A stretch of 64,000 bases of DNA from Acidobacteriota bacterium (GCA_016196035.1 JACPYM010000011.1:45129-109128), one strand, 5' to 3'. Counted from the first letter of the stretch, positions 30,901 to 39,770 are shown. Notes: generated by a model not told the origin, from the sequence alone. Numbers and translations: made by a program.

Positions 30901-31388
30901 TCCTGGGCGGCTGGCAAGTCAACACGGTCTGGCAGGCGCAAAGCGGCTTGCCGTTTACGCCGTCTTATCGCGATTGCAACAATGACCGTGATACAGGCTG
31001 GTGCCGTCCTGACTTGGTCGGCGATTGGCATCTGGACAACCCAACGCGCGATCAGTGGTTCAAGATCACCTCGACGGCGCTCACGGCCAACGGCCAAACC
31101 GACGGCCCCTGGCGGCGTCCGCAACGGGGCGTCTTCGGCAGCGTCGGAAAGAATCGCTTGCTCGGTCCTGGCCTCTCGTTGTGGGATACGTCCTTCTTCA
31201 AGAACTTCAAGATCACCGAGCGGGTCAAGGCGCAATTCCGCGCCGAATCGTTCAACTTTGCCAACCACATCAACTTGAACAACCCCAGCACCTGCGTGGA
31301 CTGCCCCGGTTCAGCGGGTAAGATCACCTCTATGCTGGGTTCAGCGACGCCAAGACAATGGCAGTTCGCTTTGCGGTTGGAATACTAA
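27981..31388 (+). CDS. TonB-dependent receptor (Oar-like) with carboxypeptidase-regulatory domain
   Basis: Outer-membrane transporter, 1135 aa. AAGGAGG precedes the ATG at 27981; signal peptide ends ALGQA. Residues about 30-115 form the Ig-like carboxypeptidase-regulatory domain (GSVTDPQGAAVPNAKVIITD), followed by a plug (SYRKIVNGQSF...DGTDNHDS) and a long beta barrel ending in ...WQFALRLEY, with the terminal aromatic residue expected for outer-membrane barrels. This is the acidobacterial/myxobacterial Oar type. Its place in the sugar cluster suggests uptake of the carbohydrate processed by the neighbouring enzymes (inference). Confidence 0.93.
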   Translation: MHKALVRKAVAFFGLALLALLTSVPALGQAVYGNIVGSVTDPQGAAVPNAKVIITDLGRGVVVTATTNESGNFNQRFLIVGRYSVKVEAQGFKSAVQEVSVSVDQEVSLDLKLQTGAVSEQVTITAEAPLLKTERSDVAVTFSEKALTTLPLLNRRFTSVELFTPGITTWPGQTAASEDPQGSYRKIVNGQSFAGTSHLLDGTDNHDSMLGLIVINPTLESVTEAKVTTSAYDAEFGANAGVVSAQTRSGTNSFHVVAFDFLKNDHLNARNPFTQFQPIRGTTRYIPVTQINQYGGAVSGKIIPNKLFWFGDYQGTRRNIGGSVITRVPTAAERAGDFSATGLPNIFDPAGTAAPAARTQFEFNGKKNVIPTNRLSAQSLALLNKYIPLPNFTPASADLPNYVGAGSAKFNEDLTNTRWDYYVTEKMHAFGRYSFADYRLISPGVYGSNGGGIGFQPTSTFAGESKTRNQSLASGFDYTLSPAWLTDFRFGFYRYRVNVDPGQSQTTPAKDIGIPGLNNDSFTGGLPYFQINGVGGLAFGYALGVNACNCPLRENERQIQFVNNWTNLRGNHTFKFGADIRRAYNLRIPSDRHRAGELTFDVARTAGPTGGGTGLASFLLGDVSSFARYVSTITDAEERQNRWFFYGQDTWKVTKKLTINYGLREEIYRPQTVTGAGKGGFIDVNTGEVLIAGSQGVGLDLNQRGTFTTISPRLGIAYRVTDKTVIRMGYGRGYDIGVFGSVFGHNVTQNLPVLGIQSNVPAQNYLSVFTLAQGPTALDPATILNSQPKGPNGRPILPNGVTAFILPKTLRLPTSDQWNLTVQRQLPGDISVEAAYVGSKGTHTFAGTGGDYDFNQATLQGFGTLTLNQRKPFFNKFGWSQNFRYYGSDASTNYHGLQMKAEKRFSKGFSLMSHYTWSRSFNFDGTYYNIDATQAYGPNPQTRSHVFLFTGIYEVPIGKGKRLLGNAPKAVDAVLGGWQVNTVWQAQSGLPFTPSYRDCNNDRDTGWCRPDLVGDWHLDNPTRDQWFKITSTALTANGQTDGPWRRPQRGVFGSVGKNRLLGPGLSLWDTSFFKNFKITERVKAQFRAESFNFANHINLNNPSTCVDCPGSAGKITSMLGSATPRQWQFALRLEY

Positions 31389-31391
31389 CTT

Positions 31392-31468
31392 GAGAGATTA
31401 GGGACTAGGGGCTGGGGGCTAGCTAGTGGCCCTGCAACCAGCCCCTAAACCCTAACTCCTAGCCCCCT
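31392..31468. repeat. Heptamer-array inverted repeat between receptor and cupin genes
   Basis: Left arm GATTAGG-GACTAGG-GGCTGGG-GGCTAG (period 7); right arm CCAGCCC-CTAAACC-CTAACTC-CTAGCCC. Begins 4 nt after the receptor stop; ends 22 nt before the cupin start. Same architecture as the element at 2221 but a different heptamer sequence. Confidence 0.85.
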
Positions 31469-31490
31469 TCCATTTGCTGGGATGAAATAA

Positions 31491-32324
31491 ATGTCGAATA
31501 CCGCTCAAGCAGTGCAACTGGCTGTGCCTCCGTCCACGGTCGTTGACCCGATCAACAAAAGCGAGCACGTCAAACCGGGCGTGCTTTTCAAAGACGAAGC
31601 CACCGGTGCGTCCTTCCGCCAACGCTTCACGCCGGACGCCGCCAATTTGAATTGGCTGAGTTGCGGCGAATATGCGTTGGCCTCTGGCGGTTCATCCGGC
31701 GCGCTCGTGCATCCTGATGACGAGAGCTTATTGTTTCAAGTGCAAGGCCACGCGCAGGTCGAAGTGCATGAGCAAGTTTATGCACTTGCGCCCTATGACA
31801 CGCTTTACATTCCCAAGGGCGCACCCTATCAAATTTCAAATTTGTCCTCTGCAATTGCCAAAGTGATTCGTTGCTCGGCAACCGCAGAGAATGTTCACCC
31901 GGTGCATCACTCCAAGTTTGCCGAATACGCCCAACGCGCAGACCGCCTTCGCAAGCTGTCCGGTAAGGACGTCTTCCTGATGTTCGATGTGCCGGAAGCC
32001 GCCGACAAACTGATTGCGGGTTACACCTTCTTCCAGCCCTATCAACGCTCCTGGCCGCCGCACAACCACACCGACCAGGAAGAGGTCTACATCTTCATCA
32101 AAGGCCACGGCGCGATGGAAGTTTATGAATCGCCCGAAAAGCTCTGCTTCGTGACCTCCGTCAACGAGGGCGATACCGTGACGATCCCGATGATGAACTA
32201 TCACCCGGTTTTCTCGCAGGACTCGCCGCTCGAATTCATTTGGTGCATTGCAGGCGCGCGCTATTGGGTGGGCGATAAGAACAAGGATTTTATGGCCGGC
32301 AAGGGCGACCAGATCACGACCTGA
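31491..32324 (+). CDS. Two-cupin protein related to IolB/KduI (5-deoxy-glucuronate isomerase family)
   Basis: 277 aa bicupin. The second cupin has the metal-site signature WPPHNHTDQEEVYIF (His, His, Glu) followed by a later His in MMNYHPVF, as in IolB (5-deoxy-D-glucuronate isomerase, inositol catabolism) and KduI (uronate isomerase). The N-terminal cupin (SGALVHPDDESLLFQVQG) is the degenerate half typical of the family. The TGA stop is the first three bases of the following heptamer array. Supports an inositol- or uronate-like substrate for the cluster; which one is undecided. Confidence 0.82.
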   Translation: MSNTAQAVQLAVPPSTVVDPINKSEHVKPGVLFKDEATGASFRQRFTPDAANLNWLSCGEYALASGGSSGALVHPDDESLLFQVQGHAQVEVHEQVYALAPYDTLYIPKGAPYQISNLSSAIAKVIRCSATAENVHPVHHSKFAEYAQRADRLRKLSGKDVFLMFDVPEAADKLIAGYTFFQPYQRSWPPHNHTDQEEVYIFIKGHGAMEVYESPEKLCFVTSVNEGDTVTIPMMNYHPVFSQDSPLEFIWCIAGARYWVGDKNKDFMAGKGDQITT

Positions 32325-32577
32325 TAGTTGATAGTTGACAGTTGATAGTTGATAGTTCGGACAATTACTTTCTAGGACTTACGCAAAAGCCGGAAACTTT
32401 GCCACAGAGGCACGGAGACACAGAGCCAGCGAGCTAGTCTTCCGGTCTTTCATGTCTTTCCTCTGTGGCTCCGTGCCTCTGTGGCAATGCTTCTGCGTAA
32501 GTCCTACTTTCAACTAAATGGCCGAGTGGATGCGCCTGCTCGGTAACTGTCAACTATCAATTTTCAACTATCAACTA
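32322..32577. repeat. Heptamer-array inverted repeat with a second palindrome nested in its loop
   Basis: Left arm TGATAGT-TGATAGT-TGACAGT-TGATAGT-TGATAGT starts exactly on the cupin gene's TGA stop. The right arm, ending TCAACTA-TCAACTA at 32577, stops 4 nt before the threonine synthase ATG. The loop holds an independent 134-bp palindrome (32373-32506). The whole 257-bp gap is occupied. Confidence 0.88.
32373..32506. repeat. CCACAGAGGCAC palindrome family, copy 1
   Basis: TAGGACTTACGCA...TTGCCACAGAGGCAC on the left and GTGCCTCTGTGGCAA...TGCGTAAGTCCTA on the right. A second copy of the same family is at 50048-50171. Nested inside the heptamer element. Confidence 0.9.
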
Positions 32578-32581
32578 CCTT

Positions 32582-33757
32582 ATGTTTGTCACTCATCTCG
32601 AATGCTCGAAGACGGGCAAAACCTACGCCCCCAATCAACTCTACAATCTTTCCGAAGCGGGCAAACCCTTGCTCGTGCGCTATGACTTGCAAAAGGCCGC
32701 GCAAACGCTGACTCAAGCGAGTTTGAAAGACCGCGTGTCTTCGCTTTGGCGTTACCGCGAAGTGCTGCCCGTAATCCACGATGAAAACATCGTCGCGCTG
32801 GGCGAAGGCTGGACGCCGCTTTTGCACGCACGTCGTTTGGGCGCGCAATTTGGCTTGCCGCAACTCTGGATCAAAGACGAATCGCCCAATCCGACCGGCT
32901 CGTTCAAAGCGCGCGGCCAGGCGGTTGCCATTTCGATGGCAAAAGAGCTGGGCGTCAAAAAAGTCGCCGTGCCCACGGCGGGTAACGCGGGCGGCGCAAT
33001 GGCGGCTTACGCGGCGGTGGCGGGGTTGGGGGCTTACGTTTTCATGCCGCGCGACACCCCGGCGGCCAATCAGATTGAATGCGCGCAATACGGCGCGCAC
33101 GTCACGCTGATTGACGGCCTCATCACCGATTGCGGCGCTGAAGTCGCCAGACGCAAGGAGGCTGAGGGCTGGTTCGATGTCTCGACGCTCAAAGAGCCGT
33201 ACCGCATCGAAGGCAAAAAAACGATGGGCTACGAGTTGGCCGAACAATTCAACTGGGAACTGCCCGATGTGATCTTGTATCCGACCGGCGGCGGCACCGG
33301 CTTGGTCGGTATGTGGAAAGCCTTTGATGAAATGGAGCAGATGGGTTGGATCGGCACAAAGCGTCCGCGCATGTTTTCGATCCAAGCCGCCGGTTGCGCG
33401 CCCATCGTGCGCGCGTATGAAAACGGTTGGGACGAAGCGCCCGAATTCGAAAATGCGCATACTGCGGCGTCGGGCTTGCGCGTGCCGCGCGCCATCGGCG
33501 ATTTCATCATGCTCGACATCCTGCGCCAGAGCGGTGGCGGCGCGGTCGCGGTGACGGATGAAGAAATGATTGCCGACACGCGCGTCGTAGGCGCTGCCGA
33601 AGGGCTTTTCTGTGCGCCCGAAGGCGCGGCCTGTTTTTCCGGTTTGAAGAAATTGCTGGCGGCTGGGCAGGTCAACTCTGACGAACGCATCGTGCTGTTC
33701 AACACGGGTACGGGGGTGAAGTATCTGGAAGCATACGGATTGAAGACCGTGACCTAA
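32582..33757 (+). CDS. thrC: Threonine synthase
   Basis: PLP enzyme converting O-phospho-homoserine to threonine, 391 aa. The N-terminal ECSKTGKTY segment resembles the short zinc-ribbon-like start of class I threonine synthases; the Schiff-base lysine is Lys109 in [10 protein letters not shown]; the phosphate-binding loop is [25 protein letters not shown] is the second PLP loop. Ends in [12 protein letters not shown], typical of ThrC. The ATG follows the heptamer array by 4 nt and no Shine-Dalgarno is visible, so translation may depend on coupling to the upstream gene (inference). Unrelated to sugar catabolism. Confidence 0.93.
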   Translation: MFVTHLECSKTGKTYAPNQLYNLSEAGKPLLVRYDLQKAAQTLTQASLKDRVSSLWRYREVLPVIHDENIVALGEGWTPLLHARRLGAQFGLPQLWIKDESPNPTGSFKARGQAVAISMAKELGVKKVAVPTAGNAGGAMAAYAAVAGLGAYVFMPRDTPAANQIECAQYGAHVTLIDGLITDCGAEVARRKEAEGWFDVSTLKEPYRIEGKKTMGYELAEQFNWELPDVILYPTGGGTGLVGMWKAFDEMEQMGWIGTKRPRMFSIQAAGCAPIVRAYENGWDEAPEFENAHTAASGLRVPRAIGDFIMLDILRQSGGGAVAVTDEEMIADTRVVGAAEGLFCAPEGAACFSGLKKLLAAGQVNSDERIVLFNTGTGVKYLEAYGLKTVT

Positions 33758-33762
33758 TGTCG

Positions 33763-33941
33763 TTGGGAGCGCGGACGTCCCGATTCTGTTGGCGAACCCC
33801 AAAATGTCCGACAAGCTGCCAGCTTGTCGGCAGCTGCGGCAGTGCGGCCAGTCGGTTTGCTGCCACGCCTGCGACAAGCTGGCAGCTTGTCGGACACTCA
33901 AAGCGCGTTCGCCAACAGGATCGTCCCGACCACGCTCCCAG
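33763..33941. repeat. Nested palindrome with CAAGCTGSCAGCTTG family, copy 2
   Basis: Outer arms GTTGGGAGCGCGGACGTCCC...TGTTGGCGAAC and GTTCGCCAACA...CGTCCCGACCACGCTCCCA. Inner arms 33805-33830 and 33871-33897 contain TCCGACAAGCTG(C/G)CAGCTTGTCGG. It fills most of the gap between thrC and the TIGR03437-type gene. Confidence 0.88.
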
Positions 33942-33970
33942 CGCGATCCGCCTTTTCCCGGAGACTCTCA

Positions 33971-36900
33971 ATGCTAGCTGTATGTTTGCGTCTGCGTCAC
34001 AGTCTCACTTGCTTGCTGATTCTAGCTGTCTTTGCCCTGCTGGTTGGTTGGCAAGGTGCGCGCCGCGTCAGCGGACAAAATGTAGTGACGACGGTTTCGG
34101 CGGCGAGTTATGCGCCGCTGCTTGCGCCCGACAGCATCGCGGCGGCCTATGGCCTGCGACTGGCGACACAGACGGCGGCGGCGGCGAGTTTGCCGCTGCC
34201 GACCAATTTGGCAGGCACGACGGTGCGCGTGAATGGCGTGCTGGCCGGGTTGTTTTTCGTTTCGCCCGGCCAGGTCAATTATGCGATTCCGGGCGATACG
34301 CAGCCGGGCAACGCACAGGTTGTGGTGACGGCAGGCGACGGCACGGTCTCGACGGGCACGGTGCAAATCAGCAATGCGGCCCCGGCAATTTTTACGGCGA
34401 ACGCCAGCGGGCGCGGCTTTCCGGCGGCGGTGATTTACCGGGTGCGGTTGAACGGCACCGAAGTCTTCGAGCCAGCCGATCAAGTCATCCGGCTCGAAGC
34501 CCAGGGCGACCGCGTCTTTTTGATTTTGTTTGCCTGCGGTGTGCGGCGCGTGCCGGATACGGTGCGGGCGCGCGTGGCGGGATTGGAAATCATTCCGCAA
34601 TTTGCGGGCGAAGCGGGCGGCTTTGCTGCCTTGGATCAAGTCAATGTCGAATTGCCGCCCGCCTTGTCAGGGCGCGGTCGCGTGACCATGACACTGACTG
34701 CCGGCGACAGCGTCAGTTCAAACGCGATTGACCTGCAATTCACCGGGCCAACGCCAACGCCAACACCAACGCCAACGCCAACGCCAACGCCAACGCCAAC
34801 GCCAACGCCAACGCCGACACCGACACCGACGCCCACACCAACGCCGACGCCGACGCCGACACCCACACCAACACCAACGCCGACGCCGACACCAACGCCA
34901 ACACCGACGCCGACGCCAACACCGACGCCGACGCCGACGCCAACACCAACGCCGACACCGACGCCAACGCCGACACCGACACCGACACCGACGCCGACGC
35001 CAACACCAACGCCGACACCGACGCCAACGCCAACGCCAACGCCGACACCGACACCGACGCCGACGCCAACACCGACGCCGACACCGACGCCGACACCAAC
35101 GCCTTCAACAGCGCCGCAGATTACAAGCCTGAGTGCAGCGACTGTGCTGGCGGGCGACGAGTTGACGATTAATGGCAGCGGGTTCAGCGCGATTGGCAGT
35201 GAGACGCAGGTGATTGTGACCGACGGTCAGAACCGCGAATACCTGGCGTTGGTGACTGAGGCGACGGCGAATCGGTTGCGCGTGCGCGTGCCGTTTGGCG
35301 CGGGCAACGGACAAATCAGCGTGCGCACGTTGCAAGGCGAGTCGGCCAACAAACCGCCGCTGAGTTATCGCACTTCGATCAGCGGCTTTATCGAAGAGAC
35401 GTTCACCCAGGCGAATGGACAATTGGGGCGGCGACCGATTCCCAACGTAACTTTGCGCGCACGGCCTCTGTTGCCGCCGGGGCCGCAGGTGACACAGCGC
35501 ACGGGCAGTGATGGTTCGTTTGTGCTGGCCGATGTGACGGCGGGCGTGGTTGCCATTGACGTAGACCCTTCCACGACGAACGTGCCCTATCCGGCGCGCA
35601 CCTTCCGGCTGATCGTGCAACCGAACCGCGACAATCAGTATGTCGCGCCGATTGAATTGCAGGCTTCGCAGCAAAACAATGCGAACTCGGTCGCGTTCAA
35701 TGCCGGGCAGAACGGCGGCGCGATGGTGACGATCAATCAGAATTCGCCGTACAGCTTGAATTTTGGGGTGCCACCCAACTGCCGTGTGAGCGCGCCGCCG
35801 AATTCCAACGCCAATCGCTTCACGGTTGCATTGTTCGATCCCGAGCGCGTACCGGCGGTCATGCCCGCCGGATATTTCAGCACGGCCATCGCCCAGATCA
35901 GCCCGTTCGGCGCGTTGATGAGTCCTGGCGGCACCTTGCGCCTGCCCAATCCTGACAACATTCCGTCCGGCACGACGGTGAAGCTCTTCCGTTTTGATCA
36001 GCCAACCCAAAACGCATCTGACACCTCAACCACGGGCAGCTTTATCGAAGTCGGTACGGGGCAGGTCAACGGTAATCAAATCACCGTCAACGAAAACAGC
36101 AGCGGACTGATTGCCCAGAGCAGTTATTACTTCGCTTCGCCGGTCTATCAGACGGCGCGCGTCAGCGGCCGCGTGCTCACCAGCGATGGCCTGCCCGCCG
36201 CGCGCGCGCTGGTTTCCGCCCGTGGGCAAAGTGTTTTCACCAACAGCGACGGCGCCTTCACGCTGGAAAACATTCCGGTCATCAAGGCCGGTGATGCCGT
36301 CACGTTGGAAATCAGCTTCATGCGCCCCGACCGCGTGATTGACCGCACGCAACGCGGGCCGCTGGGGCTTACGGCGAATGGTTTCGTGATGCTCGACACC
36401 GCCATCGTCTTGGCGGGCCGTCTCACAGCCGATCAGCCATTCGTGCAGGCGCCGCCGCGTTTGACGGTCAACGAAAACCAAACGCTCGATTTTGATTTCC
36501 TGGCCGTCAGTCAAACGGCGGGCGTAACGGTGCAAGTCACCGTTACGGCCAATGGCATCACGGCGAGTGTGACAGCGCAGGGCAATGATGTTTACCGCTT
36601 GCGGCTTACGGCAGGCGGCAACAGCGTGGGCGAATACACGGCGCTGGTTACAGTGACGAGCAGCACGGGCGCGAAATTCATTCACTCAATTGCCGTGCGC
36701 GTGCGCAGGCCGACGAACCTGCCGACGGCGAACGATCAATCCGTCGTGACCAACGCCGGCACGCCGCGCAATGTGACCTTGACGGGCAGCGATCCGCTGG
36801 GCCGGGCGATTACGTTGCTGGTGATTACTTCACCGGCCAATGGCGCGATTGGCGGCTCGCTGCCCAATGCCGTGTATACGCCGCAGGGCGGCTTTAGAGG

Positions 36901-36985
36901 GCTGGATGCGTTTCAATATCGGGCCAACGTCAACAACAGTTCGATCATCGGCGAGAACTCGACGGTTTATGTGATCGTCAGGTGA
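33971..36985 (+). CDS. Secreted multidomain protein with TIGR03437-type domain and long Pro-Thr linker
   Basis: 1004 aa from ATG 33971 (GGAG 10 nt upstream; signal peptide ending RRVSGQ). Residues about 35-255 match the Solibacter-type TIGR03437 domain ([20 protein letters not shown] ... [11 protein letters not shown] ... DQVNVELP). Next is a perfect (PT)n linker of about 118 residues, an IPT/TIG domain ([22 protein letters not shown]), two carboxypeptidase-regulatory-like domains ([11 protein letters not shown] and [11 protein letters not shown]), and an Ig/cadherin-like tail ([18 protein letters not shown]). Probably surface-exposed; binding partner unknown. The in-frame extension back to 33824 is encoded by the palindrome and was rejected. 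Confidence 0.87.
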   Translation: MLAVCLRLRHSLTCLLILAVFALLVGWQGARRVSGQNVVTTVSAASYAPLLAPDSIAAAYGLRLATQTAAAASLPLPTNLAGTTVRVNGVLAGLFFVSPGQVNYAIPGDTQPGNAQVVVTAGDGTVSTGTVQISNAAPAIFTANASGRGFPAAVIYRVRLNGTEVFEPADQVIRLEAQGDRVFLILFACGVRRVPDTVRARVAGLEIIPQFAGEAGGFAALDQVNVELPPALSGRGRVTMTLTAGDSVSSNAIDLQFTGPTPTPTPTPTPTPTPTPTPTPTPTPTPTPTPTPTPTPTPTPTPTPTPTPTPTPTPTPTPTPTPTPTPTPTPTPTPTPTPTPTPTPTPTPTPTPTPTPTPTPTPTPTPTPTPTPTPTPTPSTAPQITSLSAATVLAGDELTINGSGFSAIGSETQVIVTDGQNREYLALVTEATANRLRVRVPFGAGNGQISVRTLQGESANKPPLSYRTSISGFIEETFTQANGQLGRRPIPNVTLRARPLLPPGPQVTQRTGSDGSFVLADVTAGVVAIDVDPSTTNVPYPARTFRLIVQPNRDNQYVAPIELQASQQNNANSVAFNAGQNGGAMVTINQNSPYSLNFGVPPNCRVSAPPNSNANRFTVALFDPERVPAVMPAGYFSTAIAQISPFGALMSPGGTLRLPNPDNIPSGTTVKLFRFDQPTQNASDTSTTGSFIEVGTGQVNGNQITVNENSSGLIAQSSYYFASPVYQTARVSGRVLTSDGLPAARALVSARGQSVFTNSDGAFTLENIPVIKAGDAVTLEISFMRPDRVIDRTQRGPLGLTANGFVMLDTAIVLAGRLTADQPFVQAPPRLTVNENQTLDFDFLAVSQTAGVTVQVTVTANGITASVTAQGNDVYRLRLTAGGNSVGEYTALVTVTSSTGAKFIHSIAVRVRRPTNLPTANDQSVVTNAGTPRNVTLTGSDPLGRAITLLVITSPANGAIGGSLPNAVYTPQGGFRGLDAFQYRANVNNSSIIGENSTVYVIVR
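34749..35104 (+). repeat. Hexanucleotide repeat encoding the Pro-Thr linker
   Basis: About 59 units of CC(A/G)AC(A/G/C), reading Pro-Thr throughout. Third-base variation is high, so the protein sequence is conserved better than the DNA. Prone to length change by slippage in steps of two residues without frameshift. Confidence 0.95.
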
Positions 36986-37038
36986 AACCACGTGGATTGA
37001 CCTCGAACGTAATGCCTAAGTGCATGGAGTTCAGCCTT

Positions 37039-37217
37039 TAGATCGGTTTTCACTTCGGTTTACGGGAAAAGCCGCGCAGCGGGACGGTACCGCGCGCGTG
37101 AGCAAGCGGCGCGTCACGCTTCCGCCCTTGGCCGAGTCGCACAGACTCCGCTTGCTCACGCGCGCGGTACCGTCCCGGCACAAGCTGCTCCCGTAAACGC
37201 GATTGCAAACCGCTCTA
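37039..37217. repeat. REPIN/MITE-like element, full-length copy C
   Basis: 179 bp, the same length as copy A, with the same ends TAGATCGG...CCGCTCTA. Core arms read GGGACGGTACC / GGTACCGTCCC where copy A has GGGACAGTACC / GGTACTGTCCC: a second compensatory pair. It sits between the secreted protein and the MFS gene; the rest of the 336-bp gap shows nothing else. Confidence 0.92.
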
Positions 37218-37321
37218 GGTTGGTGGTGGCGCGCTCTGGCGCGCCAAACAAGTTAAAGCTTGAACTCCATGCTTTTCCCCTGCTTACGCGCCTGTCTTTC
37301 GCGCTCATTTGTTGAAGACTT

Positions 37322-38611
37322 ATGCCGCTCATAGCAACCACAACGATGCCCCCATTCAAACGCCAAATCCGCTGGTGGATGCTGGCGTTGCTGTTCTTTG
37401 TCACGGTCATCAATTTCGTAGACCGGCAGGCGCTGGCGGTGCTGGGCAATGACATCACTGACGAATTCAAACTGTCGAATACGGCGTTTGGCAGCATCGT
37501 CTCGTGGTTCCGCTTCGGCATGTTGGTCGGCGAATTCCCGATGGGCATATTGATGGATCGCGTGGGCGTGCGCCTCGGCTTGGCCCTGGCGGTGTCGTGG
37601 TGGTCGCTGGGCAATGGCTTGCACGCGCTGGCCGGTTCGCTCTGGCATTTTCGTATCTTCAGGTTTTGGCTGGGCACGGGTGAATGTGGCAATTATTCGG
37701 GCGGCAATAAGATCGTGGCTACTTGGTTCCCGGTGCGCGAGCGGGCCTTGGCGATTGGCGTCTTTAACAGCGCCTCGATGGCGGGGTCGTTCGTCGCGGC
37801 GTTTCTGATCATTCCGATTCGCGAACATTTCGGCTGGCGCGCGGGCTTTCTGGTGCCGAGTTTGTTGGGCGTCGTGTGGGTGTTGTGCTGGTGGTTTATC
37901 TATCGCCAGCCGCAGGAGCACAAAAGTGTGACGGCGGCGGAATTGCAGCACATCCTCAGCGACAGCGTGCCTGAATACAGTGAGACAGCGCCCAGCAATT
38001 GGGATTTGCTGAAGCTGAAACAAACCTGGGGGCTGATGCTCTGCCGGTTCTGGGTTGGCCCGGTGGTGGAGTTTTATTTGTACTGGATGCCGAAATACTT
38101 CCGCGATGTGCGCGGGTTGAGCATCAAGGACAGCGCCTATTTTAATTCGGTGACCTTTGTCTTTGGCGATTTGGGCAGCATCGGCGGTGGTGTGGCGGCG
38201 GCCTGGTTGCTGCGCAAAAGCTGGCAAGTCAAATCAGCGCGCCAGGCGACGTTGCTGTTTGGCGCATCGTTTTGTTTGCTCAGCTTTTTGGTGCCCGTGA
38301 CGCACAGCGTGCCGGTGGCGATTGGGTTGATCTCGCTGGTGTTGCTGGGCCACACCTTTCTGTCGGCGAACATGTTCGCGTCGGTTTCGGATGTGTTTCC
38401 CAATTCGGCGGTCGCGCGGGTGACGGGGTTGACCGGCATGGCGAATGGCGTCAGCGGCATGCTTTTCCCGCTCATCACGGGCGTGATCGTAGACAAGTTT
38501 TCCTATGGGCCGGTCTTTTTTATGGCGGCGCTGATGCCCTTGCTGGGCGTGCTATTGGCGCTCGTGACCTTGAAAGATTTTCGGCGGATCGAGGCAGTAC
38601 CGCGCGCGTGA
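37322..38611 (+). CDS. MFS transporter, anion:cation symporter (hexuronate-type) family
   Basis: 429 aa, about 12 membrane helices. Features of the ACS/ExuT-like branch: the early VINFVDRQALAVL in helix 1, GILMDRVGVRLG in loop 2-3, and the GTGECGNYSGGNKIVATWFP stretch in helix 4. Likely imports a sugar acid across the inner membrane, complementing the TonB receptor. The last residues (EAVPRA) and the TGA stop are encoded by the left arm of a REPIN-like element, so the native C terminus has been replaced or extended by the repeat. An ATG at 37346 is an alternative start. Confidence 0.92.
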   Translation: MPLIATTTMPPFKRQIRWWMLALLFFVTVINFVDRQALAVLGNDITDEFKLSNTAFGSIVSWFRFGMLVGEFPMGILMDRVGVRLGLALAVSWWSLGNGLHALAGSLWHFRIFRFWLGTGECGNYSGGNKIVATWFPVRERALAIGVFNSASMAGSFVAAFLIIPIREHFGWRAGFLVPSLLGVVWVLCWWFIYRQPQEHKSVTAAELQHILSDSVPEYSETAPSNWDLLKLKQTWGLMLCRFWVGPVVEFYLYWMPKYFRDVRGLSIKDSAYFNSVTFVFGDLGSIGGGVAAAWLLRKSWQVKSARQATLLFGASFCLLSFLVPVTHSVPVAIGLISLVLLGHTFLSANMFASVSDVFPNSAVARVTGLTGMANGVSGMLFPLITGVIVDKFSYGPVFFMAALMPLLGVLLALVTLKDFRRIEAVPRA

Positions 38612-38688
38612 GCAAGCGGCGCGTCGAGCGTAGGCCATGTTGGTGAGTTGTCCAATCTCCGCTTGCTCACGCGCGCGGTACTGTTCCG
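38593..38688. repeat. REPIN-like element, copy D, overlapping the MFS stop
   Basis: Arms GGCAGTACCGCGCGCGTGA...CAAGCGG and CCGCTTGCTCACGCGCG...GTACTGTTCC. The first 19 nt are the coding end of the MFS gene; the TGA at 38609-38611 is within the GCGTGAGC motif. Confidence 0.92.
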
Positions 38689-38711
38689 CTTGAACATGAA
38701 TCTCTGAACGC

Positions 38712-39677
38712 ATGCCAGACATACTCATTACAGAAAACATCCGGGGCGTCGCAATGGACGAGTTGTGCCGCGAATTCGACGCCGTCTTCGCGCCTGATTT
38801 GTGGCAACAACCGGCGCGCTTGCTCGACATGGTGCCGGACTTCCGCGCTTTGATCGCGCGCAATCAGACGCAACTGACGCGCGAGTTGATGGCGGCGGGC
38901 ACGCGCCTGGAAGTCATCGGGCGCGCGGGCGTCGGCATGGACAACGTTGATCTGGACGCGGCGAACGAGCACGGCATCGTCGTCGCGCTGACGCCCGAAC
39001 AAAGCACGAATTCCGTCGCCGAGTTGGTCATCGGCCTGCTGCTTTCGCTGATGCGTTCCATTTCGGTGGCAGATCGCGATACCAAAGCCGGGGGCTGGAA
39101 TCGCCAACGCTTCATGGGCAATGAGATCAGCGGCAAGACGCTCGGCATCATCGGCTTCGGACGCATCGGTAGCAGCACTGCGGCCAAGGCCCGCGCCTTG
39201 GGCATGGAAATCCTGGACTACGATCCTTACGTTGATCCTGAGAGTTTGCGCGCGCTCGAAATCCGCGCGCGGCTCACCAGCTTTGCCGAAGTCCTCTCAC
39301 GTTCGGATTGCGTCAGCTTGCACATCCCCGAAAACGAAGAGACGCGCGGCATGTTCGGCGCTGAGCAATTCCGCCTGATGAAACCGGGCGGCTTTTTCAT
39401 CAATGCGGCGCGGGGCGGCGTCGTGCAGGAAGACGCCTTGCTGCACGCTTTGCAAACCAAACAAATCGCCGGTGCGGCCTTGGAAGTGCGCCAGCAGGAA
39501 CCCGCGCTGCCGAGCGGCTTTGATGTGCTGCCGAACGTCATCCAGTTGCCGCATCTCGGCGCTTCAACGTATGAAGCGCAACACCGCGTCGTCACCGCCA
39601 TCTGCCGCGATGTGCGCAGCATCCTGCTGGGCGGCGCGGCGCGTAACTTTGCGAATTTTGCAAAACCCAGAAAGTAG
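38712..39677 (+). CDS. D-2-hydroxyacid dehydrogenase (phosphoglycerate dehydrogenase-like)
   Basis: 321 aa NAD-dependent dehydrogenase. The Rossmann motif is GIIGFGRIGSSTA, followed by DYDPY; the catalytic Arg is in NAARGGVV, and the His is in LPHLGAST. The segment normally GAALDVF(x)EP reads GAALEVRQQEP. No C-terminal ACT domain, so not a full SerA. Could reduce a keto-acid intermediate of the sugar-acid pathway; hydroxypyruvate or 2-keto sugar acids are options. The TAG stop is the first three bases of the downstream heptamer array. Confidence 0.9.
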   Translation: MPDILITENIRGVAMDELCREFDAVFAPDLWQQPARLLDMVPDFRALIARNQTQLTRELMAAGTRLEVIGRAGVGMDNVDLDAANEHGIVVALTPEQSTNSVAELVIGLLLSLMRSISVADRDTKAGGWNRQRFMGNEISGKTLGIIGFGRIGSSTAAKARALGMEILDYDPYVDPESLRALEIRARLTSFAEVLSRSDCVSLHIPENEETRGMFGAEQFRLMKPGGFFINAARGGVVQEDALLHALQTKQIAGAALEVRQQEPALPSGFDVLPNVIQLPHLGASTYEAQHRVVTAICRDVRSILLGGAARNFANFAKPRK

Positions 39678-39768
39678 TCAGTAGTCAGTAGTCAGTAGGT
39701 ATCTGCGGATGGGCTACCGGTTACCGGCTACTGACTACTGACTACTGACTACTGACTACTGACTACTG
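39675..39768. repeat. Heptamer-array inverted repeat flush with stop and start codons
   Basis: Left arm TAGTCAG x3 begins on the dehydrogenase stop TAG; right arm CTACTGA repeats (about 6) end 2 nt before the transaldolase ATG at 39771. It occupies the entire 93-bp gap. Confidence 0.92.
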
Positions 39769-39770
39769 TT

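Noticed and set aside
32564..33901. 445-aa minus-strand open frame
   Set aside because: Antisense to thrC, which has all its catalytic motifs.
33824..33970. N-terminal extension of the TIGR03437-type protein
   Set aside because: The extra 49 codons translate the palindrome; the signal peptide begins at 33971.
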